Positions 33,400-41,065 of a stretch of DNA of 45,010 bases are shown piece by piece. Numbering within the stretch: position 1 is the first letter of the stretch; each line of letters starts with the position of its first letter. The notes below the pieces were generated by a model. That model had not been told where the DNA came from. It made no database searches and worked only from the letters and a program-made list of their open reading frames with translations. The DNA comes from Oscillospiraceae bacterium (GTDB lineage: Bacteria; Bacillota; Clostridia; Oscillospirales; CAG-382). Where the stretch lies: positions 1 to 45,010 of the forward strand of contig SVRW01000020.1 in NCBI GenBank assembly GCA_015064625.1, written 5' to 3'. The position numbers and the translations under genes are program-made.

Positions 33400-34248
33400 T
33401 TATTCTAATGTATCAGCAAAGCCGAAAATGTCACCGCCGTAGGAATGGTACGCCACTACCCTATTTTTCTTTGGGTAATAAGCAAGAATCTGTCCAAATG
33501 CTCCGCCCTTGACGTGCCCCCCGCCTGCAGTTTTTCCAAACTCATATTCCTGTTTTTCTACAATATCCACCCATTCTTCAGAAATTATTCTTTTGCCGTC
33601 ATAAACGCCCCTGTTAAGATAAAGCTGTCCTAATTTTGCAAGGTCTTCTGTATAAACGTATAGACCCGTTGCACCCATGGGATATCCCTTCGGGCATTTA
33701 CTCCATGCCATTTCACGGAATTTCAAGGGCGCAAACAAGTGCTCCAAAAGATAATCATCCATTTTTATTCCGCATTTCTTTGTGAAAACGCGGGATAACA
33801 AATAGAAGGCCGCATCACTGTAATGAAACTCTGTGCCTGGAGTAAACATGAGCTTCGTGTTAAATAGGTATTTAAGATAATCGCCGTCACTGATAAAAGA
33901 GCAGTCAAAAGCATCTATATCAAGGTATCCGTCTGGGAATCCGCATCTATGCTTCAGCACGTGATGAACAGTCATTTCTTTCCATTTTTCGTCTATATCA
34001 GCAGGAATCTCATCTGCGAATATGTCGCAGATTTTTTCATCCATAGATATAAGCCCTTTATCGTACAACATTCCAATAGCTGTTACCGTGTACGCCTTTG
34101 CGATTGAATAGCTGTTTTGTGCTCCATTAGCCGGAGTAATTACTGACGTTTCAGAAACTCCATCCTGAATTACAGTTATTTTATAGAAGCTACCGCCTCT
34201 TTCCCTTGCTGCTTCAACAAGCTTTTCCATCAAAGTTTTATTTTCCAT
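33400..34248 (-). CDS. Beta-lactamase-fold serine hydrolase (class C/PBP4-like)
   Basis: The 282-residue protein belongs to the beta-lactamase/esterase family (PF00144). The nucleophile motif is SIAK (near residue 54), the second motif is YSDA (YxN-like) and GGHVKGGAF may replace KTG. HHVLKHRCGFPDG is typical of the family's esterase/peptidase members. There is no signal peptide, so it is cytoplasmic and is more likely an esterase or D-amino-acid peptidase than an antibiotic hydrolase. GGAG lies 6 nt before the ATG at 34248; a start at 34263 is less well placed. Confidence 0.87.
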   Translation of the reverse strand: MENKTLMEKLVEAARERGGSFYKITVIQDGVSETSVITPANGAQNSYSIAKAYTVTAIGMLYDKGLISMDEKICDIFADEIPADIDEKWKEMTVHHVLKHRCGFPDGYLDIDAFDCSFISDGDYLKYLFNTKLMFTPGTEFHYSDAAFYLLSRVFTKKCGIKMDDYLLEHLFAPLKFREMAWSKCPKGYPMGATGLYVYTEDLAKLGQLYLNRGVYDGKRIISEEWVDIVEKQEYEFGKTAGGGHVKGGAFGQILAYYPKKNRVVAYHSYGGDIFGFADTLE

Positions 34249-34368
34249 AGTTGTCTCCTTCAAAACACTTTTGTATCTTTATTTTATACCATATAATGTG
34301 AAAAATCAAGTCGTTTTTTTGTTTTGTGTCGATAATAGTTCTTGACTCGTGTTTCTTTGTAAATTTAA

Positions 34369-34409
34369 AAAGTAAATTCTACCTTTGACGGCTAGGTAAA
34401 ATTTACTTT
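34369..34409. repeat. Imperfect palindrome upstream of the tRNA-Ser region
   Basis: AAAGTAAATTCTACCT (34369-34384) and AGGTAAAATTTACTTT (34394-34409) pair with one mismatch around a 9-nt loop. The 217-bp gap (34249-34465) shows no gene. Confidence 0.7.
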
Positions 34410-34465
34410 GGCAATTATCTGGAATTATCTACTGTGTTTCTTTTCAATTATTTACAGTTTCATCC

Positions 34466-34494
34466 TTGACTTTTTCCAAAATGTATGATATAAT
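34466..34494 (+). promoter_or_regulatory. Near-perfect promoter driving the tRNA-Ser array
   Basis: TTGACT (34466-34471), 17 bp, TATAAT (34489-34494) with TGA before the -10. RNA would start near 34501, run past a TGAGAA/TTCTCA hairpin and enter the first tRNA half copy at 34577. Confidence 0.85.
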
Positions 34495-34576
34495 TGCTCT
34501 CGTCGAGTGAGAATAGTTTCTCATACCTCGCCTTGATAAAATCAACGTGTTATTCTCGCCAAGAGATAACATATAT

Positions 34577-34764
34577 GGAGACGTATCGAAGTGGTCATAA
34601 CGGGGCTGATTCGAAAGCCCATCGGCTTCGTCCCTAATTGATTTTTATTTCCTCGATTTTTCTTCGTTTTTCTCGTTTTTTCTTTATTTTCGTAGAGTAT
34701 GACGAACATGGTTTTTATACCCTATCTTGCAATTTGCTATCACTTTTCCAAAAACTTAATATCT
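34577..34764 (+). repeat. 188-bp repeat, copy 1: tRNA-Ser 5' half plus spacer
   Basis: It begins GGAGACGTATCGAAGTGGTC, identical to the tRNA-Ser 5' end, but carries the anticodon-stem strand GCTGA, unlike the CGCGA of the other copies. After TCGAAA it leaves the tRNA and continues as GCCCATCGGCTTCGTCCC and a T-rich spacer. Confidence 0.8.
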
Positions 34765-34952
34765 GGAGACGTATCGAAGTGGTCATAACGAGCGCGACTC
34801 GAAAGCCCATCGGCTTCGTCCCTAATTGATTTTTATTTCCTCGATTTTTCTTCGTTTTTCTCGTTTTTTCTTTATTTTCGTCGAGTATGACGAACATGGT
34901 TTTTATACCCTATCTTGCAATTTGCTATCACTTTTCTAAAAACTTAATATCT
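34765..34952 (+). repeat. 188-bp repeat, copy 2: tRNA-Ser 5' half plus spacer
   Basis: The spacer is almost identical to copy 1 over about 145 bp, but the anticodon-stem strand CGCGA matches the intact tRNA. The period is exactly 188 bp between the three starts (34577, 34765, 34953). CGTCCC can pair with GGAGACG with one bulge, so a truncated tRNA-like fold is possible. Confidence 0.8.
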
Positions 34953-35039
34953 GGAGACGTATCGAAGAGGTCATAACGAGCGCGACTCGAAATCGTGTTG
35001 CCGTCAGGCACGTGGGTTCGAATCCCACCGTCTCCGCCA
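34953..35039 (+). tRNA. tRNA-Ser (anticodon CGA)
   Basis: The 87-nt tRNA has acceptor GGAGACG/CGTCTCC, anticodon stem CGCGA/TCGTG with loop CTCGAAA (anticodon CGA, reading UCG), a long variable arm typical of Ser, a TTCGAATCCC T arm and an encoded CCA. It is the only complete member of the three-copy array. Its D stem shows AAGAGG where the half copies have AAGTGG. Confidence 0.93.
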
Positions 35040-35063
35040 AATGCGGTTTTGTACCGCGAAAAG

Positions 35064-35096
35064 AAGCCGCAGAACACCTATGTCCTGCGGCTTTTT
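35064..35096 (+). terminator. Terminator after tRNA-Ser
   Basis: AAGCCGCAG and CTGCGGCTT form a 9-bp stem followed by TTTTTC. A smaller GCGGT/ACCGC hairpin (35043-35057) precedes it. It ends 18 bp before the ATPase start. Confidence 0.85.
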
Positions 35097-35113
35097 CATT
35101 ACAGGAGGCAACA

Positions 35114-36904
35114 ATGAATATAATCAGAAGAATAAGAATTGAGAATATCAAAGGAATCCAGAAATTAGATTTGAGTTTTGAGGACTTAAACGCAAATCAG
35201 CCACATATTATAGTTGCGCCGAATGGGTTTGGGAAAAGTAGTGTTGCAACTGCGTTTGATGCCGCAACAAGTGGAAAATTGAAATTGGATCCGAGAGATA
35301 TATACCAACAAGATCAGAACAATCATCCTAAATTAGAAATTGAGTTATGTGGAGAAAACGCAGCAACATACATTGGCACCGATGAATGCAGTGATATTTC
35401 AACAAATATTTTCATTGGAGTTATTAACAGTCCAATTTATGCCAAAAGCACAGCGAGAAGTTTCGGGCAAAGGACTGCGGCAACCGCTGATTTAAGAGTT
35501 GAAGACATAGTGATATTCAAAAAAATTCCTGAAAGAAAAACAATAAATTATTCTTATACTCAAATAAAATCTTCCTTTGGCGAAAAGGGCAAATTGTTCC
35601 TCAATATATCAGATATGCTTTGGGATTTCGAAAATATTAATAAACTATACAACATAAAGCTAGCTCTTAATAAATGTATTGCTCAAAAAGGAATCCAACT
35701 ATCTTTTGAAAAATTCTTAAATAATTGCTCCAATAATGGAACGGCTTCTGATATCAAGAATTCAATTTCAACAGCAATAATCTCGGAACTTAGAGCAAAT
35801 GAAAACATAAATGCACTGTTTAATTGTATATCAGATATGAGCAAAAAGCCAGAAAACTGGAATGAAATAGATACAGTTTTTACCGCAATACAAATCTGTA
35901 AAATAATAGGCACTTACTACAACGATTGTGAAAGAGAGATACTTAAAGAAGTTTTATCTTATTTAGAATATAAGCATATTCGCTCGCTCGTTGATAATAG
36001 GCTTGCTGAATTTAATACAACAGGAAGAAGAATTGTTTGTCGAGAAGAAAAAGGAAAATTAGTAGTTCGTTTTGATAGAGCCGAATCCATGTCGAACGGA
36101 GAACGAGATATACTATCGTTTGTTGTTAATTTGACATTGTTTGAATATCAGTTTTCTAAAAAAATTGGAATACTAATAATCGATGAAGTGTTTGATTATT
36201 TAGATGGAAGTAATATGTTAGCTGTACAATATTATTTAAATCAATTTATCAAAAATTGCAAATCAAAAAACAAACTTCTATTTCCACTCATTTTCACACA
36301 TTTAGATCCTTCGGCTTTCTCAAATTATTATTTTAGCAAGAAAAAGATTCACTATCTTGTTGCACCTGCTAACATCGATTTATCCTCTGCCATTGTAAAA
36401 ATGTTAAGATTGCGCGAAAATTCTATATTGGGTGAAAGCGAAAAAGAAGAAATAGAAAAATATTATATTCACTACACAAATGATAGTCACTCACTAACGG
36501 ATACCGCTGCAAGAATGATTAGCGATGATTTTTCAGATACTAATTTAGTATTTCGTCAAAAATTATACGATGAAATCACAGAAAAATACCTAAAAAATGA
36601 GCCATACAACCCAGTCATGGTTATTGCTGGTCTTAGAATTAAAATTGAGGAATCAGTTTATCGTTGTTTGAATATTGTGGATATTGAAGAATTTTTAGGA
36701 GAACATAAGGTAGTAAATAAGCTGGACTTCGCTAAAACAAAAGGTATTGATATTCCCGAACTATACTATCTGTTACAGCCTTTGTATAATGACGGCATGC
36801 ATTTAAAGGGCGATGATACTGCTGTAAAGAATAAAATAAAATCCTGCTACTTAAAAACAAATAATTTGCACATTAAAAAAATGATAAAAGAAGTTTTTTC
36901 TTAA
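35114..36904 (+). CDS. Lone ABC/SMC-type AAA ATPase, candidate defence protein
   Basis: The 596-residue protein has Walker A APNGFGKSS (35-43), an ABC-type signature MSNGE (326-330), Walker B IGILIIDE (351-358), a D-loop and an H-loop histidine (FTHLD). This is the layout of SMC/RecF/OLD-like ATPases used in DNA repair and many anti-phage systems. The insert between Walker A and signature is not a long coiled coil. The C-terminal 95 residues are helical (LRIKIEESVYRCL to YNDGMHLK) and could be a HEPN-like or other effector domain, but this is unproven. AGGAGG lies 5 nt before the ATG. It is markedly AT-rich and sits between a tRNA and an integrase, which suggests transfer. Confidence 0.82.
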   Translation: MNIIRRIRIENIKGIQKLDLSFEDLNANQPHIIVAPNGFGKSSVATAFDAATSGKLKLDPRDIYQQDQNNHPKLEIELCGENAATYIGTDECSDISTNIFIGVINSPIYAKSTARSFGQRTAATADLRVEDIVIFKKIPERKTINYSYTQIKSSFGEKGKLFLNISDMLWDFENINKLYNIKLALNKCIAQKGIQLSFEKFLNNCSNNGTASDIKNSISTAIISELRANENINALFNCISDMSKKPENWNEIDTVFTAIQICKIIGTYYNDCEREILKEVLSYLEYKHIRSLVDNRLAEFNTTGRRIVCREEKGKLVVRFDRAESMSNGERDILSFVVNLTLFEYQFSKKIGILIIDEVFDYLDGSNMLAVQYYLNQFIKNCKSKNKLLFPLIFTHLDPSAFSNYYFSKKKIHYLVAPANIDLSSAIVKMLRLRENSILGESEKEEIEKYYIHYTNDSHSLTDTAARMISDDFSDTNLVFRQKLYDEITEKYLKNEPYNPVMVIAGLRIKIEESVYRCLNIVDIEEFLGEHKVVNKLDFAKTKGIDIPELYYLLQPLYNDGMHLKGDDTAVKNKIKSCYLKTNNLHIKKMIKEVFS

Positions 36905-36924
36905 TTAGGTTTTAAGTCGACTCC

Positions 36925-36976
36925 AAATAGATTTAGGATGACCAATGTATGATATCATCCTAAATCTATTTTTATA
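36925..36976 (+). terminator. Terminator of the ATPase gene
   Basis: Seventeen-base arms (36925-36941 and 36955-36971) pair perfectly around a 13-nt loop and are followed by T residues. Confidence 0.85.
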
Positions 36977-37075
36977 TTACCCCAGCACTTTACTCATTTC
37001 AGTTCCCGTGTCTGCCTTACTTACGGCATCAAGGTAGCTATAGATGTTAGTCTCGTGCAATACTATATACTTATT
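36977..37075 (-). pseudogene. Remnant of the 3' end of an ORF
   Basis: Thirty-two codons in frame read NKYIVLHETNIYSYLDAVSK and end in TEMSKVLG-stop. The composition is protein-like, but no start or upstream part survives, so this is probably the C-terminus of a deleted mobile-element gene. It lies between the ATPase and the recombinase. The family is not recognised. Confidence 0.4.
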
Positions 37076-37139
37076 TTACAAAGCAACTAAGTGCAGGTTT
37101 TATAATTTAAAAAACTAATGCTTATCGAACAGATTTATC

Positions 37140-38030
37140 TTATAATTTATTGCGATAATTGTATTTATTCAATACCTGCTTTTTTCTTCCAACAGTTACT
37201 TCTGTATAGATTTCAGTCGTTGCAACACTGCTATGACCTAATATTTCTTGAACTGAACGTAAATCAGCTCCATTGGCAAGAAGATTAGTTGCAAATGTAT
37301 GCCTTAAATAATGTGGTGTTGATTTCGTATTTATTCCGGCAGTTTCTTTAATTTTGCGGTATATGTATTCGATTCCATGTATACTGATTGGATCTCCGTA
37401 TCGATTTATAAAAAGTCTGTTCGTGTTTATTGATTTATCCTTTCTAATCTTTAACCAATTCATAAGATTTCTCCATGTCTGTTGGCATGATATATAAATC
37501 AATCGTTGTTTTCTTCCTTTTCCATGGATTAGTATTGTACGTTCAGAAAGAACAATGTCTTCCAAAGATATATTCGCAGCTTCGCCAATACGGATTCCTG
37601 TGCTTATAAGAATGTCAATCAAGGCAAGATCGCGAGTTGATTTCCAAATTTGTATTGATGTCTTTGAGGTATTCAGCTGATTTTCAATTGTTGATAACAG
37701 CTTATGGCTTTCATTCACAGAAAGTGTTTTAGGGAGTTTCATTTCTTTTTTAAACTTAAAGGTATGACGCGAAAAATAATTTCCTTCAATGTATTTTCGC
37801 TCGGTAAGAAATTCAAAATAAAGTTTTAACGAAATAAGTTTTCTGCGAATAGATGAATCTTTTAGTTTTCTATTTTCGAAGAGATATTGAATGTAATTTA
37901 GGACAATGTTTTTATCAAATTCATTGAAATCTGCATATTTGCAAAAATCAAACAAATGTTTTCTCCCTTGTGTTTTCATTGTGATAAATAATTTTTCTTT
38001 AATCCTGTACAAGGCAAACCGTGTCTGCAT
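37140..38030 (-). CDS. Tyrosine recombinase/integrase (XerC/D-like)
   Basis: The 296-residue recombinase has an N-terminal SAM-like DNA-binding domain and a catalytic domain with R147 (TGIRIGEA), K171 (HGKGRKQR), H240 and R243 (HYLRHTFATNLL), H266 (LGHSSVATT) and nucleophile Y275 (EIYT). All active residues are present. The length is that of XerD or short element-borne integrases. The start is uncertain. The ATG at 38030 keeps the first helix of the N-terminal domain but has no good SD. An ATG at 37979 overlaps the preceding stop as ATGA. It lies about 3 kb from tRNA-Ser, as expected of an island integrase. Confidence 0.88.
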   Translation of the reverse strand: MQTRFALYRIKEKLFITMKTQGRKHLFDFCKYADFNEFDKNIVLNYIQYLFENRKLKDSSIRRKLISLKLYFEFLTERKYIEGNYFSRHTFKFKKEMKLPKTLSVNESHKLLSTIENQLNTSKTSIQIWKSTRDLALIDILISTGIRIGEAANISLEDIVLSERTILIHGKGRKQRLIYISCQQTWRNLMNWLKIRKDKSINTNRLFINRYGDPISIHGIEYIYRKIKETAGINTKSTPHYLRHTFATNLLANGADLRSVQEILGHSSVATTEIYTEVTVGRKKQVLNKYNYRNKL

Positions 38031-38206
38031 ATCCTGAGTGCGGTAATTATCACCTCGAAGTTTTTCTCAGAAATAAGTCTTTTATCATAAATGTCAAGCA
38101 AGCTTTCAACCGAAAGACATTCATATATGCTTTTAGCAAATCTATATATGGCATACCCATCTTCCGTAATTCCTTTAATTGCGAATTCAAATGAAATATC
38201 ATTCAA
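37976..38206 (-). pseudogene. Shifted-frame C-terminal piece of the PAS-like gene
   Basis: The frame is open from 38323 to 37976 (115 codons). It reads as protein-like sequence (ICEDNIKCTNEYLATLYLLS, SEKSLWNLSKGFIGLNDISF) but has only a TTG at 38206 as a start. It continues the upstream gene after a shift near 38315-38323. The last 18 codons overlap the integrase N-terminus, so the original 3' end may have been replaced. Confidence 0.5.
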
Positions 38207-39315
38207 ACCAATAAATCCTTTTGATAAGTTCCACAGGCTTTTTTCGGAAGAAAGAAGATATAACGTAGCCAGATATTCGTTTGTACATTTGATATTATCT
38301 TCGCATATTTTTCTGCTTTCGCTTTATATGCAAGATTGTCAGGCTCTTTCTTCCATAAATCCATATATTTGTTTACAAGGTGAAGCAGATTATTTCCATC
38401 TGATTTTGTTGGGTTACGAAGATCTATAACAGCAACGTTATATCCATAGTATTCTTTTGCTAAAAAGATCTTTTCAACCTCTTTCTCGCTCATGCTGTTT
38501 TTAAACGAAAAAGAAACTCGTGATATATCCTCAAAGGAGAATCTTTCCATATTTATTTCAATTTTTGTTCTCGAGGAATCAGAGAACATCATGCACAAGT
38601 ATAAAACCATACTCATCAAAACACCCATATCCTCGGATCTGCATTTGAACCAGAAATCATCCCAGATATTTTGCTGTTTGAACAATATTTCGCATCCGAT
38701 AAGATGTTTTCTATTATTCACGACCTTTGCCAACGTTCTCAGGATGTCATATAATTCATGTCTACTTTCGCTTGTTTCCTTTACGTACAGCTTATGAGTC
38801 TCTTCAAGATAAGGGTACCTTTTCTGATAAAAATTCTGATATTTCTTTTTGAAGCTATTCCATTTTTTGTTTTCTGTTTCTGAAAAGGTTTCAGGTGCGG
38901 AAAGCGGGTGGATGTCGAAAAACTCTTTTTCAGGAATACTGGTCATATATCTGTACAAAACGGAAATATGCGCTTCGTTCATATGAAGATAAGGCAAGAA
39001 TACCAAAAAGAAATAGTCATCAAGTCTTAAAGCGGCAACGCTTTTTTCATCAACTTTAAACGCTTTATAATCCCCCGGTTTCGTTGAAAGAACGTTTTCA
39101 GCCAAAGTGTTTCCAATATAATATTTTAAAGAAGCTCCGATTCGCCATCTGCATTCAGACTTCTTCATAGAATCATTTTTATAAACTATAAATCCGTCTC
39201 TTGAAATAATCACGACAGGATAGAGCAATGAAGCAGCCAACGTTTCACAAACTGTTTGTGCAGGAAGCTCTTCTATAGTTGGATTATTATGAAAAAACAT
39301 ATCCTTTGTATTCAT
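38203..39315 (-). CDS. PAS-like signalling protein, probably frameshifted near its end
   Basis: The 370-codon frame starts with an N-terminal PAS-like region (LYPVVIISRDGFIVYKNDSM). A helical middle with ESRHELYDILRTLAKVVNN and a C-terminal region vaguely like a degenerate HATPase follow, without clear N or G boxes. The last 30 residues (WLRYIFFLPKKACGTYQKD) look out of frame, while another frame continues sensibly to 37976. Function is unknown; it resembles a sensor-kinase relative. AAAGGAG lies 12 nt before the ATG, a long spacing. Confidence 0.65.
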   Translation of the reverse strand: MNTKDMFFHNNPTIEELPAQTVCETLAASLLYPVVIISRDGFIVYKNDSMKKSECRWRIGASLKYYIGNTLAENVLSTKPGDYKAFKVDEKSVAALRLDDYFFLVFLPYLHMNEAHISVLYRYMTSIPEKEFFDIHPLSAPETFSETENKKWNSFKKKYQNFYQKRYPYLEETHKLYVKETSESRHELYDILRTLAKVVNNRKHLIGCEILFKQQNIWDDFWFKCRSEDMGVLMSMVLYLCMMFSDSSRTKIEINMERFSFEDISRVSFSFKNSMSEKEVEKIFLAKEYYGYNVAVIDLRNPTKSDGNNLLHLVNKYMDLWKKEPDNLAYKAKAEKYAKIISNVQTNIWLRYIFFLPKKACGTYQKDLLV

Positions 39316-39390
39316 TTCAGCTTCATTCTCCTTTCGTCGAATTTATTTCTGTAAGTATAACATTTTAAAAATTATTTGTCAACTAAATCA

Positions 39391-39418
39391 GGCTGTAAAA
39401 AACCTTGTTTTTACAGCC
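39391..39418 (-). terminator. Hairpin after pyruvate kinase
   Basis: GGCTGTAAAAA and TTTTTACAGCC form an 11-bp stem with loop ACCTTG. The T run is inside the stem rather than after it, so termination is likely but not certain. Confidence 0.55.
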
Positions 39419-39438
39419 CGTTTACATATAATGAATTT

Positions 39439-40854
39439 TCAGTTTACTTGTTCTATTTTAATCGTATTGGTGTTCCATGATTTTCCGTTTATCTGTCCAC
39501 CCGTAAGAACAACGTTATCACCTTTTTTAAGGCTATATACCTCTTTTGCCAACTTCATAGCACTGTAGAACATAACCTCTATGGAAGAAAACTCCTCACA
39601 CATAACAGGAGTAACTCCCCAACTGAGATTAAGCTTTCTCCAAACCTTTTCACAAGTAGTAGCACCTAAAATATCTGTAGGACATCTGAAACGGCTTACC
39701 ATTCGTGCAGTAACTCCACTTATGGAGTTGACCACAATGCTTTTAGCATTAAGGTCAACAGCAAGAGCGCAAGCGGAGTGAGAAACAGCATCAAGATTGT
39801 TTTTGATTTCAAATTCAGTTGTTCTGAAGCCACGGATATAATCGATTTTCTTCTCAGTATATTCCGCAATTTCAACCATATTCTTCACTGCCTGAACAGG
39901 ATATTTTCCTGCCGCGCTTTCTCCTGAAAGCATAACTGCAGAAGTCCCGTCGTAAACAGCGTTAGCAACGTCGGAAATTTCAGCTCTTGTCGGTCTTGGA
40001 TTATGAATCATAGACTCAAGCATTTCCGTTGCGGTAATAACACGTATACCAAGCATTCTGCATTTATCAATAAGATATTTCTGAACGGCAGGCACTTCGA
40101 TAAAAGGAATTTCAACTCCCAAGTCACCACGTGCAATCATAATTCCGTCTGCAACCTCGCAGATCTCTTCAATATTGTCAACACCGGAACGGTTTTCAAT
40201 TTTTGCTATTATATCAATATCTTCCCCGCCGTTTTTATCGAGGAATTCCCTGAGCGTAACAACGTCACTTTTCCTTGAAACAAAGGATGCGGCAACGAAA
40301 TCCACGTCGTTTTCAATACCGAACAAAAGGTCTTCTTTATCCTGCTCGCTCAAAAAGTCATGATTCATAACAATGCCAGGAAAATGCATACTCTTTCTGT
40401 CGGAAAGCTCACCGCCTACAACCACTTTACAGATTGCATCATTCTCTTTCAATTCAACAACTTTAAAAATGACAAGACCATTATTTACAGTTATTATATC
40501 GCCTTCTTTAAGCTCCTCTATCAATTTTTCATAATTAACGGAAACACGTTTATTATCTCCAACGATATTTTCCGTTGTGAATGAAAAAGTATCCCCTGCA
40601 GAAAGACTTATTTTTTTATTTTCGAAGGTCTTTATTCTATATTCTGGCCCTTTTGTATCAAGCATTATTGCGATTGGCAGATTCAACTTTTCACGAACCT
40701 TTTTCACCAAATCAAATTTTTCTTTATGCTCCTCATGTGTTCCATGGGAAAAATTCAATCTTGCAACGTTCATTCCCGCTTTACACATTTGTGTCAATAT
40801 TTCTTCCGTATCACAAGCAGGACCTATTGTACAAATTACTTTTGTTTTGCGCAT
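39439..40854 (-). CDS. pyk: Pyruvate kinase
   Basis: The 471-residue enzyme converts phosphoenolpyruvate and ADP to pyruvate and ATP. It has RKTKVICTIGPA, the substrate-binding ARLNFSHG, the catalytic lysine in IIAKIENRSG, GDLGVEIP, and the signature region TATEMLESMIHNPRPTRAE plus DVANAVYDGTSAVMLSGESA. The C-terminal allosteric domain is complete, but the extra PEP-utiliser domain of bacillar enzymes is absent. GAGGAG lies 6 nt before the ATG. It is divergent from sstT. Confidence 0.98.
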   Translation of the reverse strand: MRKTKVICTIGPACDTEEILTQMCKAGMNVARLNFSHGTHEEHKEKFDLVKKVREKLNLPIAIMLDTKGPEYRIKTFENKKISLSAGDTFSFTTENIVGDNKRVSVNYEKLIEELKEGDIITVNNGLVIFKVVELKENDAICKVVVGGELSDRKSMHFPGIVMNHDFLSEQDKEDLLFGIENDVDFVAASFVSRKSDVVTLREFLDKNGGEDIDIIAKIENRSGVDNIEEICEVADGIMIARGDLGVEIPFIEVPAVQKYLIDKCRMLGIRVITATEMLESMIHNPRPTRAEISDVANAVYDGTSAVMLSGESAAGKYPVQAVKNMVEIAEYTEKKIDYIRGFRTTEFEIKNNLDAVSHSACALAVDLNAKSIVVNSISGVTARMVSRFRCPTDILGATTCEKVWRKLNLSWGVTPVMCEEFSSIEVMFYSAMKLAKEVYSLKKGDNVVLTGGQINGKSWNTNTIKIEQVN

Positions 40855-40914
40855 TTTTTGCTCCTCGATTTTTATACCGTTTCATATATATTATATGAAG
40901 TTTTCATCTGTGAC

Positions 40915-40943
40915 ATTGTAACACAATAAAGCCAAAAAGTAAA
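40915..40943 (-). promoter_or_regulatory. pyk promoter
   Basis: Minus-strand TTTACT (40938-40943), 17 bp, TACAAT (40915-40920), giving a leader of about 55 nt. Confidence 0.6.
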
Positions 40944-40997
40944 TACCAAAAACAAAAACTTAATTACGTTTTAACGCATTTTTAATATCAAAAGGGG

Positions 40998-41026
40998 TTT
41001 ACAAATCCAAAAAAATATAGTATAGT
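40998..41026 (+). promoter_or_regulatory. sstT promoter
   Basis: TTTACA (40998-41003), 17 bp, TATAGT (41021-41026), about 40 bp before the start codon. Confidence 0.7.
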
Positions 41027-41065
41027 ATACTTCGATATGATAAAATAAAAAAGATGGAGAAACTC

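Noticed and set aside
34638..35151. Short frames across the tRNA-Ser repeats
   Set aside because: They translate tRNA sequence and T-rich spacer.
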